64,000 bases of DNA from Pseudomonas fluorescens (GTDB lineage Bacteria; Pseudomonadota; Gammaproteobacteria; Pseudomonadales; Pseudomonadaceae): positions 248,001 to 312,000 of the forward strand of contig NZ_CABVIY010000002.1 in the NCBI RefSeq assembly GCF_902498195.1, written 5' to 3'. This document shows positions 11,109 to 20,499 of this stretch, in pieces (within the stretch, counting starts at the first letter, position 1; each line of letters begins with the position of its first letter). The notes beneath the pieces are model-generated. The model was not told the origin of the DNA, ran no database searches, and saw nothing but the letters and a program-made list of their open reading frames with translations. A program made the translations under genes and the position numbers.

Positions 11109-11744
11109 ATGTTGACCATCGCACTGTCCAAGGGCCGCATCCTTGACGACACCCTGCCGCTTCTGGCTGAAGCGGGCATTGTGCCGACCGAGAATCCGGA
11201 CAAGAGCCGCAAGCTGATCATCCCCACGACCCAGGAAGATGTACGCCTGCTGATCGTGCGTGCCACCGACGTGCCGACCTATGTCGAGCATGGTGCCGCC
11301 GACCTGGGTGTCGCCGGTAAAGACGTGCTGATGGAATACGGCGGCCAGGGCCTGTACGAGCCACTGGACCTGCAAATTGCCCAGTGCAAGCTGATGACCG
11401 CCGGCAAGGTCGGCGCCATCGAGCCCAAGGGCCGCCTGCGCATCGCCACCAAGTTCGTCAACGTTGCCAAGCGTTACTACGCCGAGCAGGGCCGCCAGGT
11501 CGACATCATCAAGCTGTACGGCTCGATGGAACTGGCTCCGCTGATCGGCCTGGCCGACAAGATCATCGACGTGGTCGACACCGGTAACACGCTGCGGGCC
11601 AACGGCCTGGAGCCCCAGGAGTTCATTGCTGCCATCAGCTCCCGGCTGATCGTCAACAAGGCTTCGATGAAAATGCAGCACGCCCGTATCCAGGCGTTGA
11701 TCGACACCCTGCGCAAGGCAGTGGAGTCTCGACACCGCGGCTGA
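11109..11744 (+). CDS. hisG: HisG, ATP phosphoribosyltransferase (short form)
   Basis: 211 aa, the length of the short HisG that lacks the C-terminal regulatory domain and needs HisZ as partner. Motifs include [15 protein letters not shown] at the N terminus and the PRPP-binding loop [14 protein letters not shown]. It condenses ATP with PRPP in the first step of histidine synthesis. No hisZ is in this window. hisD and hisC follow on the same strand but with a 126 base gap before hisD containing a terminator-like hairpin. Confidence 0.96.
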   Translation: MLTIALSKGRILDDTLPLLAEAGIVPTENPDKSRKLIIPTTQEDVRLLIVRATDVPTYVEHGAADLGVAGKDVLMEYGGQGLYEPLDLQIAQCKLMTAGKVGAIEPKGRLRIATKFVNVAKRYYAEQGRQVDIIKLYGSMELAPLIGLADKIIDVVDTGNTLRANGLEPQEFIAAISSRLIVNKASMKMQHARIQALIDTLRKAVESRHRG

Positions 11745-11797
11745 TTCACCTGCGCGCCGGTAAGGCGCGCCCGTCTATCCGCCTCATAGCCAGAATT

Positions 11798-11847
11798 CTC
11801 AGGTGCCCAAGCGGAAACGACTGCTAAGTTAGGGCGCCTGAGTTTTT
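11798..11847 (+). terminator. Terminator-like hairpin between hisG and hisD
   Basis: CTCAGGTGCCC (11798-11808) pairs with GGGCGCCTGAG (11832-11842) with one G-T mismatch position, loop of 23 bases, followed at once by TTTTT. It lies 24 bases before hisD. It may reduce read-through from hisG, or act as an attenuator; the long loop makes a simple terminator less certain. A second small stem GCGCGCC/GGCGCGC lies at 11753-11771. Confidence 0.45.
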
Positions 11848-11870
11848 GCCATTCCTATGAGGCTCTCGCT

Positions 11871-13196
11871 ATGACCGCACCGACTGCAATTCGCCGACTC
11901 AACGCTGCTGACCCGGATTTCGCGCATCATCTGGATCATCTGCTGAGCTGGGAAAGTGTGTCTGACGACTCGGTCAATCAGCGGGTGCTGGACATCATCA
12001 AGGCCGTGCGTGAGCGTGGCGATGCTGCATTGGTGGATTACACCCGTCAGTTCGACGGGCTGGACGTTGCCTCCATGGCCGACCTGATCCTGCCGCGCGC
12101 ACGCCTGGAACTGGCGCTGACCCGCATCACCGCAGAGCAGCGCGAAGCCCTGGAAAAAGCCGCGGCACGCGTGCGCAGCTACCACGAAAAGCAGAAGCAG
12201 GATTCCTGGAGCTACACCGAAGCCGACGGCACGGTGCTGGGCCAGAAGGTCACGCCGCTGGATCGCGCCGGCCTGTACGTGCCGGGCGGCAAGGCGTCGT
12301 ACCCGTCGTCGGTACTGATGAACGCGATCCCGGCCAAGGTCGCTGGCGTGACCGAAGTGGTCATGGTGGTGCCGACTCCACGTGGTGAAATCAACGAGCT
12401 GGTGCTGGCCGCGGCCTGCATCGCTGGCGTCGACCGCGTGTTCACCATCGGCGGCGCACAAGCCGTTGCCGCGCTGGCCTACGGCACTGAAAGCGTGCCG
12501 AAGGTCGACAAAGTGGTCGGCCCGGGCAACATCTATGTCGCCACCGCCAAGCGCCACGTGTTTGGCCAGGTCGGCATCGACATGATCGCCGGTCCTTCGG
12601 AGATCCTCGTGGTGTGCGACGGCAAGACCGATCCGGACTGGATCGCCATGGACCTGTTCTCCCAGGCCGAGCACGACGAAGACGCCCAGGCGATTCTGGT
12701 TAGCCCCGATGCTGCGTTTCTGGATCAGGTCGCCGCCAGCATCGCCAAGCTGATGCCGACCATGGAGCGCGCCGGGATCATCGAAACCTCGATCAATGGC
12801 CGTGGCGCGCTGATTCAGGTGCGTGACATGGAGCAAGCCATCGAAGTCGCCAACCGCATCGCGCCGGAGCACTTGGAGTTGTCCGTCGCCGATCCGCAGG
12901 CCTGGCTGCCACAGATTCGCCACGCCGGCGCGATCTTCATGGGCCGTCACACCTCCGAAGCCCTGGGTGACTACTGCGCGGGTCCGAACCACGTGCTGCC
13001 GACCTCCGGCACTGCACGGTTCTCGTCGCCGCTGGGTGTGTACGACTTCCAGAAACGCTCCTCGATCATCTTCTGCTCCGAGCAGGGCGCATCGGACCTG
13101 GGCAAGACCGCTTCGGTGCTGGCCCGCGGCGAGTCGCTGACCGCTCACGCTCGTAGCGCCGAATACCGCATCATTGACGACAAGCAGGGGAACTGA
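11871..13196 (+). CDS. hisD: HisD, histidinol dehydrogenase
   Basis: 441 aa, full length. Zinc and NAD-dependent enzyme with the signature [13 protein letters not shown] and the late [14 protein letters not shown] motif whose histidine is catalytic. It oxidises L-histidinol to histidine in two steps, the end of the pathway. The ATG follows GAGG at good spacing. hisC begins 2 bases after its stop, so the two are co-transcribed. Confidence 0.97.
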   Translation: MTAPTAIRRLNAADPDFAHHLDHLLSWESVSDDSVNQRVLDIIKAVRERGDAALVDYTRQFDGLDVASMADLILPRARLELALTRITAEQREALEKAAARVRSYHEKQKQDSWSYTEADGTVLGQKVTPLDRAGLYVPGGKASYPSSVLMNAIPAKVAGVTEVVMVVPTPRGEINELVLAAACIAGVDRVFTIGGAQAVAALAYGTESVPKVDKVVGPGNIYVATAKRHVFGQVGIDMIAGPSEILVVCDGKTDPDWIAMDLFSQAEHDEDAQAILVSPDAAFLDQVAASIAKLMPTMERAGIIETSINGRGALIQVRDMEQAIEVANRIAPEHLELSVADPQAWLPQIRHAGAIFMGRHTSEALGDYCAGPNHVLPTSGTARFSSPLGVYDFQKRSSIIFCSEQGASDLGKTASVLARGESLTAHARSAEYRIIDDKQGN

Positions 13197-13198
13197 GC

Positions 13199-14251
13199 AT
13201 GAGTAAATTCTGGAGCCCGTTCGTCAAGAATCTGGTGCCCTATGTGCCGGGCGAACAACCAAAACTGGCGAAGCTGGTGAAACTCAACACCAACGAAAAC
13301 CCGTACGGCCCATCGCCCAAAGCCCTGGCCGCGATGCAGGCCGAACTGAACGACAACTTGCGCCTGTACCCGGACCCGAACAGCGACCTGCTGAAAAACG
13401 CAGTCGCCAACTACTACGGCGTGCAGAGCAACCAGGTGTTCCTCGGCAACGGTTCCGACGAAGTCCTGGCGCACATTTTCCACGGCCTGCTGCAACACGA
13501 TCAGCCGCTGTTGTTCCCGGACATCAGCTACAGCTTCTATCCGGTGTACTGCGGCTTGTACGGCATCCAGTTCGACGCGGTGCCGCTGGACGAGCAGTTC
13601 CAGATCAACCCGGCGGACTACGCCAAGCCTAACGGCGGGATCATTTTCCCTAACCCGAACGCACCGACCGGTTGCCTGTTGGCGCTGGAAGCCGTCGAGC
13701 AGATCCTCAAGGCCAGCCCGGATTCGGTGGTCGTGGTGGACGAAGCCTACATCGACTTCGGCGGGGAAACCGCCATCAGCCTGGTGGACCGTTATCCGAA
13801 CCTGCTGGTGACCCAGACCCTGTCCAAATCCCGTTCCCTGGCTGGCCTGCGGGTGGGTTTGGCAGTGGGGCATCCGGACCTGATCGAGGCGCTGGAGCGG
13901 ATCAAGAACAGCTTCAACTCCTATCCGATCGATCGCATGGCGAATGTGGGTGGGGCAGTGGCTTTCGAGGATCGCGAGTACTTCGACAAGACTTGTCAGC
14001 TGGTGATCGAACACCGTGAATGGGTGATCGAGCAGTTGCAGGCCAAGGGCTTTGAAGTGCTGCCGTCGGCGGCGAACTTCATCTTTGCCCGGCATCCCAA
14101 GCATGATGCAGCGGGGCTGGCGGCGAAGCTGCGTGAGCAGGGCGTGATCGTTCGGCACTTCAAGCAGGAGCGGATTGCGCAGTTCCTGCGGATCAGCATC
14201 GGCACGCCAGAGCAGAACCAGGCACTGATCGACGGCCTCGGCGACCTTTAA
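13199..14251 (+). CDS. hisC: HisC, histidinol-phosphate aminotransferase
   Basis: 350 aa, class I/II PLP aminotransferase. The N-terminal [13 protein letters not shown] is typical of HisC; the PLP lysine is Lys210 in [14 protein letters not shown]. It converts imidazole-acetol phosphate to histidinol phosphate. The hisG-hisD-hisC order next to murA and algW matches the P. aeruginosa chromosome. A REPIN pair begins a few bases after the stop. Confidence 0.96.
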   Translation: MSKFWSPFVKNLVPYVPGEQPKLAKLVKLNTNENPYGPSPKALAAMQAELNDNLRLYPDPNSDLLKNAVANYYGVQSNQVFLGNGSDEVLAHIFHGLLQHDQPLLFPDISYSFYPVYCGLYGIQFDAVPLDEQFQINPADYAKPNGGIIFPNPNAPTGCLLALEAVEQILKASPDSVVVVDEAYIDFGGETAISLVDRYPNLLVTQTLSKSRSLAGLRVGLAVGHPDLIEALERIKNSFNSYPIDRMANVGGAVAFEDREYFDKTCQLVIEHREWVIEQLQAKGFEVLPSAANFIFARHPKHDAAGLAAKLREQGVIVRHFKQERIAQFLRISIGTPEQNQALIDGLGDL

Positions 14252-14257
14252 ACCCCC

Positions 14258-14352
14258 TTCGCGAGCAAGCCCGCTCCCACACTTGGACCTTCGTCGTGCA
14301 CAGAATTTGTGCTCAATGGAGATCCAGTGTGGGAGCGGGCTTGCTCGCGAAT
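14258..14352. repeat. REPIN-like inverted REP pair (family A)
   Basis: CTTCGCGAGCAAGCCCGCTCC near 14258 and its reverse complement ending at 14352 flank about 50 bases of unrelated sequence. The same element recurs near 19.3, 22.5, 28.3, 31.8 and 59.6 kb, always between genes. Confidence 0.9.
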
Positions 14353-14374
14353 GGAGCGCCGCCAGTTCGACGTC

Positions 14375-15094
14375 TTACTCGTGATGCGGCTCACCCAGGA
14401 ACGTCAGCGAACTGAACAGTCCCCGACTGCCCACATCCGCGCTGTCCTTCACCGGCACTTCCACCTGCGCCGCAATCACATTCAGCCCTTCATTGCGCAC
14501 CAGCACCTGCGCCCGGCCATCCTTGTCGGTTTCGGTGCTCAAGGTGTTCGGTGCATTGCGGTAATCGCCCACCAGTTTCACGCCCGCCGCCGGCTTGCTG
14601 TCCAGTAGCACCCGGACCGGCAGCGACTGGCCCGGCCCAACGGTCAGCGGATCGACCTCGGGCAGTATCAGCAACTTCAGCTGATCAAGTTTCGGCAACT
14701 TTGCGCCCGGCTGATCAATCGCCAGGCTGTACTTGAAGGTCTGGGTCGATTCGATCGCCCCCGGCACTTTGCTGCGCCCCTCGTTGATCCATTTTTTGTC
14801 AGCAGTCTGCGACCACATGCCGTTATCCAGTGCGACGGCCATCACCGCCGGTGGTTTCAGGGGGTGCAGGCGGGCGTGATCGGCCAGGCGCTGCACCGTC
14901 ACCGGTATCATTTTCCCATTGCCGTCATAGGCCCAGGCGCCGCTGATTTTCTGGGCCTTGAACGCATTATCCTCGGCACCGTGGCCGTAGATCACTTCGA
15001 TGTTGCCGCGGCGTTCTTCGGTCCACAGGCCATGGGCCGAGACTTGAGTGGCGAACAGCAGGCCAAGTAGTGCCAGGGGTTTGAGCGGGTGCAT
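14375..15094 (-). CDS. DUF4198 periplasmic protein, probable metal-uptake partner
   Basis: 239 aa. Signal peptide residues 1-20, cleaved after VSA so that the mature chain would begin with histidine (HGLWTEE). DUF4198 proteins (nickel NikK-like and relatives) bind metal or metal complexes in the periplasm, and a histidine near the mature N terminus is a family trait. The body has about 200 residues of predicted beta sandwich. It starts 12 bases after the stop of the TonB-dependent receptor, clearly in one operon with it. The substrate is not readable; nickel, zinc, cobalt or iron complexes are all possible. Confidence 0.8.
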   Translation of the reverse strand: MHPLKPLALLGLLFATQVSAHGLWTEERRGNIEVIYGHGAEDNAFKAQKISGAWAYDGNGKMIPVTVQRLADHARLHPLKPPAVMAVALDNGMWSQTADKKWINEGRSKVPGAIESTQTFKYSLAIDQPGAKLPKLDQLKLLILPEVDPLTVGPGQSLPVRVLLDSKPAAGVKLVGDYRNAPNTLSTETDKDGRAQVLVRNEGLNVIAAQVEVPVKDSADVGSRGLFSSLTFLGEPHHE

Positions 15095-15106
15095 GCAGAC
15101 GTCCTT

Positions 15107-17212
15107 TTACAGAGTGAGTGTCAGGCTGACAGTGAAATTGCGCGGCTCGCCGGGGTTGACCCAGTAGTTGCTGTACGAGCGCTCGAAGTACTTCTCATCG
15201 AAAACATTGTTCAGGTTCAGGCCCACTGTGACGTTGTCGCTGGCCTTGTAATGGGCCAGCAGGTCGACGGTGTGGTATGCCGGTAACTCGAAGTCGGTGC
15301 CGGCTTCGCCTGAGCGATCGCCAACGTAAGTGAAGGCCGCGCCGAGGTCCGAGCCGCGCAAGCTTCCCTCCTGGAACTCATAGACCCCCAGCAGGCTGCC
15401 GCTGCGTTTGGCCACGCCCAGTATTCGGCTGCCGGTGGGGATGACCTTGTCACCCTCGGTGACTTCGGCGTCGATGTAGGCGAAGGCGCCGATGACCCGT
15501 ACGGCATCGGAGACTTGCCCGGCGACTTGCAGATCGAAACCCCGGCTGCGGGCCTTGCCCATGGCGCGGCTGGTGTCGGTGCCCGGATCCAGGGCAAGGA
15601 CGTTTTCCTTGTCTATCTGGAAGACGGCGAGGGTGCTGCTCAAGCGTTCGTCGAACAGCTCGCTCTTGAGGCCGATTTCATAGCCGACCCCTTCCTCCGG
15701 GTCGAAGGACTTGCCGGCGGCATCAAGACCATTGTTGGGTTTGAACGAGGTGGACGCGTTGGCGAATAAGCCGACTTCAGGCGTGAGCTGATAGAGCAAG
15801 CCGGCCCGCTGGGTCAGGGCGTCGTGGGGCTGGCGACTGGTGGCGTCGCGGCTATGGTCATCGATACGCTGATCGAACTGCTCGAAGCGCGCACCGAGCA
15901 TGCCCCGCAGTTTGTCGGTAAAGATGACCTGGTCTTGCAGGTTCAGCGCGTGGCTCTCGACATGCTCGAAAAAATCTGTCCCGGAGCGCGCGCCAGCGGG
16001 TTTCGGCTGGCCGTAGACCGGTTGGTAGAGGTCGATCGCGTAGGGGCTGCCGGCAATGGTCGTCACCCGCTCGGCCTTGCGGTAGTTCTCGTACTCGCTG
16101 CCGATCAGCAGTTCATGCTGCCAGCCGCCGAGGTCGAAAAAACCGCGCAGTTCAAGCTGGGTAATGCTGTCGTGCCAGTGGTTGTCACGCTCGCGGTAGC
16201 GGCGATTGACCGTGTGGACGTCGGCGTTCAACGGGCGCGATTCGGAGGCGAAACCCCAGAGCTTGCCTTCCTTGTAGTGACTGGCCAGGCGCAGCTTCCA
16301 GGTGTCATTGAGTTGATGTTCAAGCGCCGCTTGCAACTGGTTGTTGTGATTGTCGATGTCGCCGTCGTTCGGTTCGCCTAGGAAGGTCGAGCGGGAAACG
16401 CCGCTCCAGGTATTGTTCGGTGCGACGATGCCACGGTCGAATGTCGAGCTGTGCCGGACGAATTCGCTTTCCACCAGCAGGTGGGTGTCGGGATTCAGCT
16501 GCCAGCTGAAGGAGGGCGCGACGAATACTCGCTGGCTGTCGACGTGATCGCGAAAACTGTGGTTGTCCTCGATGGCCAGGTTGACCCGCGACAGGACATC
16601 GCCGTTGTCGTCCAGCGGTGTGTTGACGTCCAGCGCGGTGCGGTAGCGATCCTGGCTGCCTGCGCTGGTTTGCAGCGTGGCGAAAGCCTCGGCCTGGGGC
16701 TTCTTGGTGACGATGTTCACCGTGCCCCCGGGATCTCCACGGCCATAGAGGCTGGCTGCCGGGCCTTTGAGCACTTCGATGCGCTCGATGTTGGCCACGT
16801 CCGGTGTGCTCGGGTAGCCGCGGTTGGCGCTGAAGCCGTCCTTGTAGAACTCCGACGTGGTGAAGCCGCGCACGCTGTATTCGTAAAGCGTCAGGCCGCC
16901 AAAGTTGTTCTGTTTCGACACGCCGCCGGCAAAGTCCAGTGCGCGTTCGACGCTGGTGCTGCCCAGGTCATTGAGCACGCTGACGGGAATGACGCTGATT
17001 GACTGCGGGATGTCGCGGATGGCCGTGTCGGTCTTGGTCGCACTGGAGGAACGGGTAGCGCGGTAGCCATCGACCGGGCCGGTGGCGGACTCGTAATCGG
17101 AAACGACGCTGATAGCATCCAGTTCGAGGGTTTGGGAGTCCTCGGCGAAAACCGGATTCCCCAGCAGGCCGAAGGCAATTCCGGCGAGGGAAGCCTTTGT
17201 TCGAGACGACAT
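15107..17212 (-). CDS. TonB-dependent siderophore/metal receptor
   Basis: 701 aa from ATG 17212 (MSSRTKASLAGIAFGLLG); a TTG five codons upstream is also possible. Signal peptide about 1-24, then a plug domain (about 55-165, with SSSATKTDTAIRDIPQSISV and EVLKGPAASLYGRGDPGGTVN) and a 22-strand barrel ending in the aromatic signature FTVSLTLTL, with no N-terminal FecR-signalling extension. It imports a metal chelate across the outer membrane with TonB energy. The start codon sits inside a 49 base dyad that looks like a repressor site. The DUF4198 gene follows directly. Confidence 0.9.
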   Translation of the reverse strand: MSSRTKASLAGIAFGLLGNPVFAEDSQTLELDAISVVSDYESATGPVDGYRATRSSSATKTDTAIRDIPQSISVIPVSVLNDLGSTSVERALDFAGGVSKQNNFGGLTLYEYSVRGFTTSEFYKDGFSANRGYPSTPDVANIERIEVLKGPAASLYGRGDPGGTVNIVTKKPQAEAFATLQTSAGSQDRYRTALDVNTPLDDNGDVLSRVNLAIEDNHSFRDHVDSQRVFVAPSFSWQLNPDTHLLVESEFVRHSSTFDRGIVAPNNTWSGVSRSTFLGEPNDGDIDNHNNQLQAALEHQLNDTWKLRLASHYKEGKLWGFASESRPLNADVHTVNRRYRERDNHWHDSITQLELRGFFDLGGWQHELLIGSEYENYRKAERVTTIAGSPYAIDLYQPVYGQPKPAGARSGTDFFEHVESHALNLQDQVIFTDKLRGMLGARFEQFDQRIDDHSRDATSRQPHDALTQRAGLLYQLTPEVGLFANASTSFKPNNGLDAAGKSFDPEEGVGYEIGLKSELFDERLSSTLAVFQIDKENVLALDPGTDTSRAMGKARSRGFDLQVAGQVSDAVRVIGAFAYIDAEVTEGDKVIPTGSRILGVAKRSGSLLGVYEFQEGSLRGSDLGAAFTYVGDRSGEAGTDFELPAYHTVDLLAHYKASDNVTVGLNLNNVFDEKYFERSYSNYWVNPGEPRNFTVSLTLTL

Positions 17213-17256
17213 GTTATGTTGTTCCAATTGCTAGAATTGAAACAATATAACATGTC
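17208..17256. promoter_or_regulatory. Large dyad over the receptor start codon (Zur/Fur-like candidate)
   Basis: Two 22 base arms, 17208-17229 and 17235-17256, are reverse complements with two mismatches around the 5 base centre GCTAG. The arms carry ATGTTAT and ATAACAT, the half-site seen in gammaproteobacterial Zur boxes. Adjacent TAATGAGAAT (from 17257) resembles a Fur half-site. Position over the start codon of a metal receptor fits repression by a metalloregulator. Confidence 0.5.
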
Positions 17257-17299
17257 TAATGAGAATGTCTGCCAATAGCCCGAGATTCTCGGGCCAGGA

Positions 17300-18460
17300 T
17301 TAGTTTTCTTCTTTTTCCTTGATCGGCGCGGGCGGTGGACGCAAGCCGATTTCCGCCGTGAGCTTGAGTTCCTTGCCGTTGCGCATGACCTGGACCGTGA
17401 CTTTATCCGTTGGTTTGATCCGTGCGACCTGGTTCATCGAACGGCGGCCATCGCCGGCGGGTTCGCCATCGATGGCGAGGATCACGTCGCCCAGTTGCAG
17501 ACCGGCCTTCTGCGCCGGGCCGTCGCGGAAAATGCCGGCGACGACGATGCCTGGTCGCCCCGACAAGCCAAACGATTCCGCCAGCTCCTGGCTCAAGGGT
17601 TGCACTTCAATGCCCAGCCAGCCGCGAATCACCTGGCCGTGTTCGATGATCGACTTCATCACCTCCATCGCCAGTTTGACCGGGATCGCAAAACCGATGC
17701 CCTGGGAGCCGCCGGACTTGGAGAAAATCGCGGTATTGATACCCGTCAGGTTGCCGTTGGCATCCACCAGCGCGCCGCCGGAGTTGCCGGGGTTGATCGC
17801 GGCGTCGGTCTGGATGAAGTCTTCGTAGTTGTTCAGGCCCAGCTGATTACGCCCGGTGGCACTGATGATGCCCATGGTCACGGTCTGGCCGACACCGAAC
17901 GGGTTGCCGATGGCCAGCGTCACGTCGCCGATGCGGATGTTGTCGGAGCGGCCGACCGTGATCGAGGGCAGATTCTTCAAGTCGATCTTCAGCACCGCGA
18001 GGTCGGTTTCCGGGTCGCTGCCAATCACCCGGGCCAGGGTTTCACGACCGTCCTTGAGTGCCACCACGATCTGGTCGGCGCCGCTGGTCACGTGGTTGTT
18101 GGTCAGGATGTAGCCTTCCGGGCTCATGATCACGCCGGAGCCGAGGCTCGATTCCATGCGTTTCTGCTTGGGCGAGTTGTCGCCGAAGAAACGGCGGAAC
18201 TGCGGGTCTTCAAACAGAGGATGGTTGGGCTTGTTGATGACTTTGGTGGTGTACAGGTTCACCACCGACGGCGCGGCGGTGGTGACCGCGTCGGCATAGG
18301 ACACCGGGCCTTGCTGCATGCTGGTGGTTTGCGGGGCTTGTTGCAGATTGACGTCGAGGCTGGGAAGCCCGACCCATTGCGGGTAACGCTGGATGATTAA
18401 CAGAGCGACAAGCACGCCGGCCAACAACGGCCAGCCGGAAAAACGCAGCGCCTTGAGCAT
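17300..18460 (-). CDS. algW: AlgW, DegS-like periplasmic serine protease
   Basis: 386 aa. One N-terminal membrane anchor (about residues 8-24), trypsin-like protease domain with triad His123, Asp153 and Ser227 (NPGNSGGALVD), and a single PDZ domain (about 265-370). In Pseudomonas AlgW makes the first cut in the anti-sigma factor MucA when misfolded envelope proteins bind its PDZ, releasing AlgU and the alginate/envelope stress response. Length and single PDZ separate it from MucD/DegP. Its location beside hisC and the nif3-cysD block matches P. aeruginosa. Confidence 0.93.
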   Translation of the reverse strand: MLKALRFSGWPLLAGVLVALLIIQRYPQWVGLPSLDVNLQQAPQTTSMQQGPVSYADAVTTAAPSVVNLYTTKVINKPNHPLFEDPQFRRFFGDNSPKQKRMESSLGSGVIMSPEGYILTNNHVTSGADQIVVALKDGRETLARVIGSDPETDLAVLKIDLKNLPSITVGRSDNIRIGDVTLAIGNPFGVGQTVTMGIISATGRNQLGLNNYEDFIQTDAAINPGNSGGALVDANGNLTGINTAIFSKSGGSQGIGFAIPVKLAMEVMKSIIEHGQVIRGWLGIEVQPLSQELAESFGLSGRPGIVVAGIFRDGPAQKAGLQLGDVILAIDGEPAGDGRRSMNQVARIKPTDKVTVQVMRNGKELKLTAEIGLRPPPAPIKEKEEN

Positions 18461-18562
18461 TAAGCACGTCCTGAGAGGTTGCAGGCGGTTAGAGACCGCC
18501 CATAATGTCGCGCATTATACGAGGCCGCGCGTGCCTCTGAACGGGATATTTAGGAGTCTTTT

Positions 18563-19321
18563 ATGGCCGTCGCCCTGAGCACACTCGTCGAAGAAGCCGA
18601 CCGTTACCTCAACAGTGCGAAAATCGCCGACTATTGCCCCAACGGCCTGCAGGTCGAAGGGCGGCCGCAGGTGATGCGCATCGTCAGTGGCGTCACCGCC
18701 AGCCAGGCCTTGCTCGATGCCGCGGTGGAGGCCAATGCCGATCTGGTGCTGGTGCACCATGGTTATTTCTGGAAGGGCGAAAACCCGTGCATCACCGGCA
18801 TGAAGCAGCGTCGCCTGAAGACCCTGCTCAAGCACGACATCAGCCTGCTGTCCTATCACCTGCCGCTGGACCTGCACCCGGAGGTTGGCAACAACGTGCA
18901 GTTGGCGCGCCAACTCGACATCACCATCGAGGGCCCGCTGGATCCCGACAACCTGAAAATCGTCGGTCTGGTCGGCTCGTTGGCCGAACCCGTGACGCCC
19001 AGGGACTTCGCGCGCCGCGTGCGCGAAGTCATGGGCCGCGAGCCGCTGTTAATCGAGGGCAGTGCAACGATTCGCCGGGTTGGCTGGTGCACCGGTGGCG
19101 GCCAGGGCTACATCGACCAGGCGGTGCTGGCGGGTGTCGACCTGTACCTCAGCGGCGAAGCCTCGGAACAAACCTTCCACAGCGCCCGGGAAAACGACAT
19201 CAGTTTCATCGCCGCCGGTCACCATGCCACCGAACGCTATGGCGTCCAGGCGCTGGGAGATTACCTGGCGCGACGATTTGCCCTTGAGCACATCTTCATC
19301 GATTGCCCGAATCCGATCTGA
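18563..19321 (+). CDS. Nif3-like dinuclear metal centre protein (YbgI family)
   Basis: 252 aa, whole NIF3 family domain with metal ligands in LVHHGYFW (His near residue 63) and in the C-terminal GHHATERYGVQALGDYLA. The ATG is preceded by TAGGAGTCTTTT. Members form hexameric toroids with two metal ions; some were proposed as GTP cyclohydrolase-like or cell-wall related enzymes but the role is unsettled. It is divergent from algW, sharing about 100 bases of promoter region, as in P. aeruginosa. Confidence 0.92.
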   Translation: MAVALSTLVEEADRYLNSAKIADYCPNGLQVEGRPQVMRIVSGVTASQALLDAAVEANADLVLVHHGYFWKGENPCITGMKQRRLKTLLKHDISLLSYHLPLDLHPEVGNNVQLARQLDITIEGPLDPDNLKIVGLVGSLAEPVTPRDFARRVREVMGREPLLIEGSATIRRVGWCTGGGQGYIDQAVLAGVDLYLSGEASEQTFHSARENDISFIAAGHHATERYGVQALGDYLARRFALEHIFIDCPNPI

Positions 19322-19339
19322 AGAACACCACAGATCAAA

Positions 19340-19428
19340 TGTGGGAGCGGGCTTGCTCGCGAATGCGGATTAACATTAACGGATCTGTTGACTGACTCAC
19401 CGCCTTCGCGAGCAAGCCCGCTCCCACA
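19340..19428. repeat. REPIN-like inverted REP pair (family A)
   Basis: TGTGGGAGCGGGCTTGCTCG from 19340 and the reverse complement ending at 19428, separated by about 40 bases beginning GCGGATTAACATT. The spacer resembles that of the copy at 22469, suggesting the whole pair moves as a unit. Confidence 0.9.
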
Positions 19429-19572
19429 AAGTCCTCCGCGGCCAAACAGGCAGGCATATTCATATACCCTTTCGATCTAGCCCGCGTCCTGATTAGAAGA
19501 GGTCGCTGTGCTAGGATTCCCCGCTCGAACACGGCCCGCTGGCCGTTCATAAGAAAGATTTCGTGAGTAGCC

Positions 19573-20490
19573 ATGGTCGACAAACTGACGCATCTGAAAC
19601 AGCTGGAGGCGGAAAGCATCCACATCATCCGCGAGGTGGCCGCCGAGTTTGATAACCCGGTGATGCTGTATTCCATCGGTAAAGACTCCGCCGTGATGCT
19701 GCACCTGGCACGCAAGGCATTCTTCCCCGGCAAGCTGCCGTTTCCGGTGATGCACGTCGACACCCAGTGGAAATTCCAGGAGATGTACAAGTTCCGCGAC
19801 AAGATGGTCGCCGAGCTGGGCCTCGACCTGATCACCCACGTGAACCCGGAAGGCGTGGCGCAAGGCATTAACCCGTTCACCCACGGCAGTGCCAAGCACA
19901 CCGACATCATGAAGACCGAAGGCCTCAAGCAGGCACTGGACAAGCATGGTTTCGACGCCGCCTTCGGTGGTGCCCGTCGCGATGAAGAGAAATCCCGCGC
20001 CAAGGAGCGCGTGTACTCGTTCCGCGACAGCAAGCACCGCTGGGACCCGAAAAACCAGCGCCCGGAGCTGTGGAACGTCTACAACGGCAAGGTCAACAAG
20101 GGCGAATCCATTCGCGTGTTCCCGTTGTCGAACTGGACCGAGCTGGACATCTGGCAGTACATCTACCTCGAAGGCATCCCGATTGTGCCGCTGTACTTCG
20201 CCGCCGAGCGTGAAGTCATCGAGAAGAACGGCACCCTGATCATGATCGACGACGAGCGCATCCTCGAACACCTGAGCGATGAAGACAAAGCCCGCATCGT
20301 CAAAAAGAAAGTGCGTTTCCGTACCCTTGGCTGCTACCCGTTGACGGGCGCGGTGGAGTCCGAGGCCGAAAGCCTCACGGACATCATTCAGGAAATGCTC
20401 CTGACGCGAACTTCCGAGCGCCAGGGCCGTGTCATCGACCACGATGGCGCAGGCTCGATGGAAGACAAAAAACGTCAAGGTTATTTCTAA
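19573..20490 (+). CDS. cysD: CysD, sulfate adenylyltransferase subunit 2
   Basis: 305 aa. PAPS reductase-like ATP pyrophosphatase fold with the PP-loop [17 protein letters not shown] (residues about 35-51) and the conserved [15 protein letters not shown]. With the GTPase CysN it makes adenosine 5'-phosphosulfate from sulfate and ATP. cysNC follows after 9 bases. The gap upstream holds a REPIN; no CysB site could be recognised by eye. Confidence 0.97.
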   Translation: MVDKLTHLKQLEAESIHIIREVAAEFDNPVMLYSIGKDSAVMLHLARKAFFPGKLPFPVMHVDTQWKFQEMYKFRDKMVAELGLDLITHVNPEGVAQGINPFTHGSAKHTDIMKTEGLKQALDKHGFDAAFGGARRDEEKSRAKERVYSFRDSKHRWDPKNQRPELWNVYNGKVNKGESIRVFPLSNWTELDIWQYIYLEGIPIVPLYFAAEREVIEKNGTLIMIDDERILEHLSDEDKARIVKKKVRFRTLGCYPLTGAVESEAESLTDIIQEMLLTRTSERQGRVIDHDGAGSMEDKKRQGYF

Positions 20491-20499
20491 GGGGCTGTC

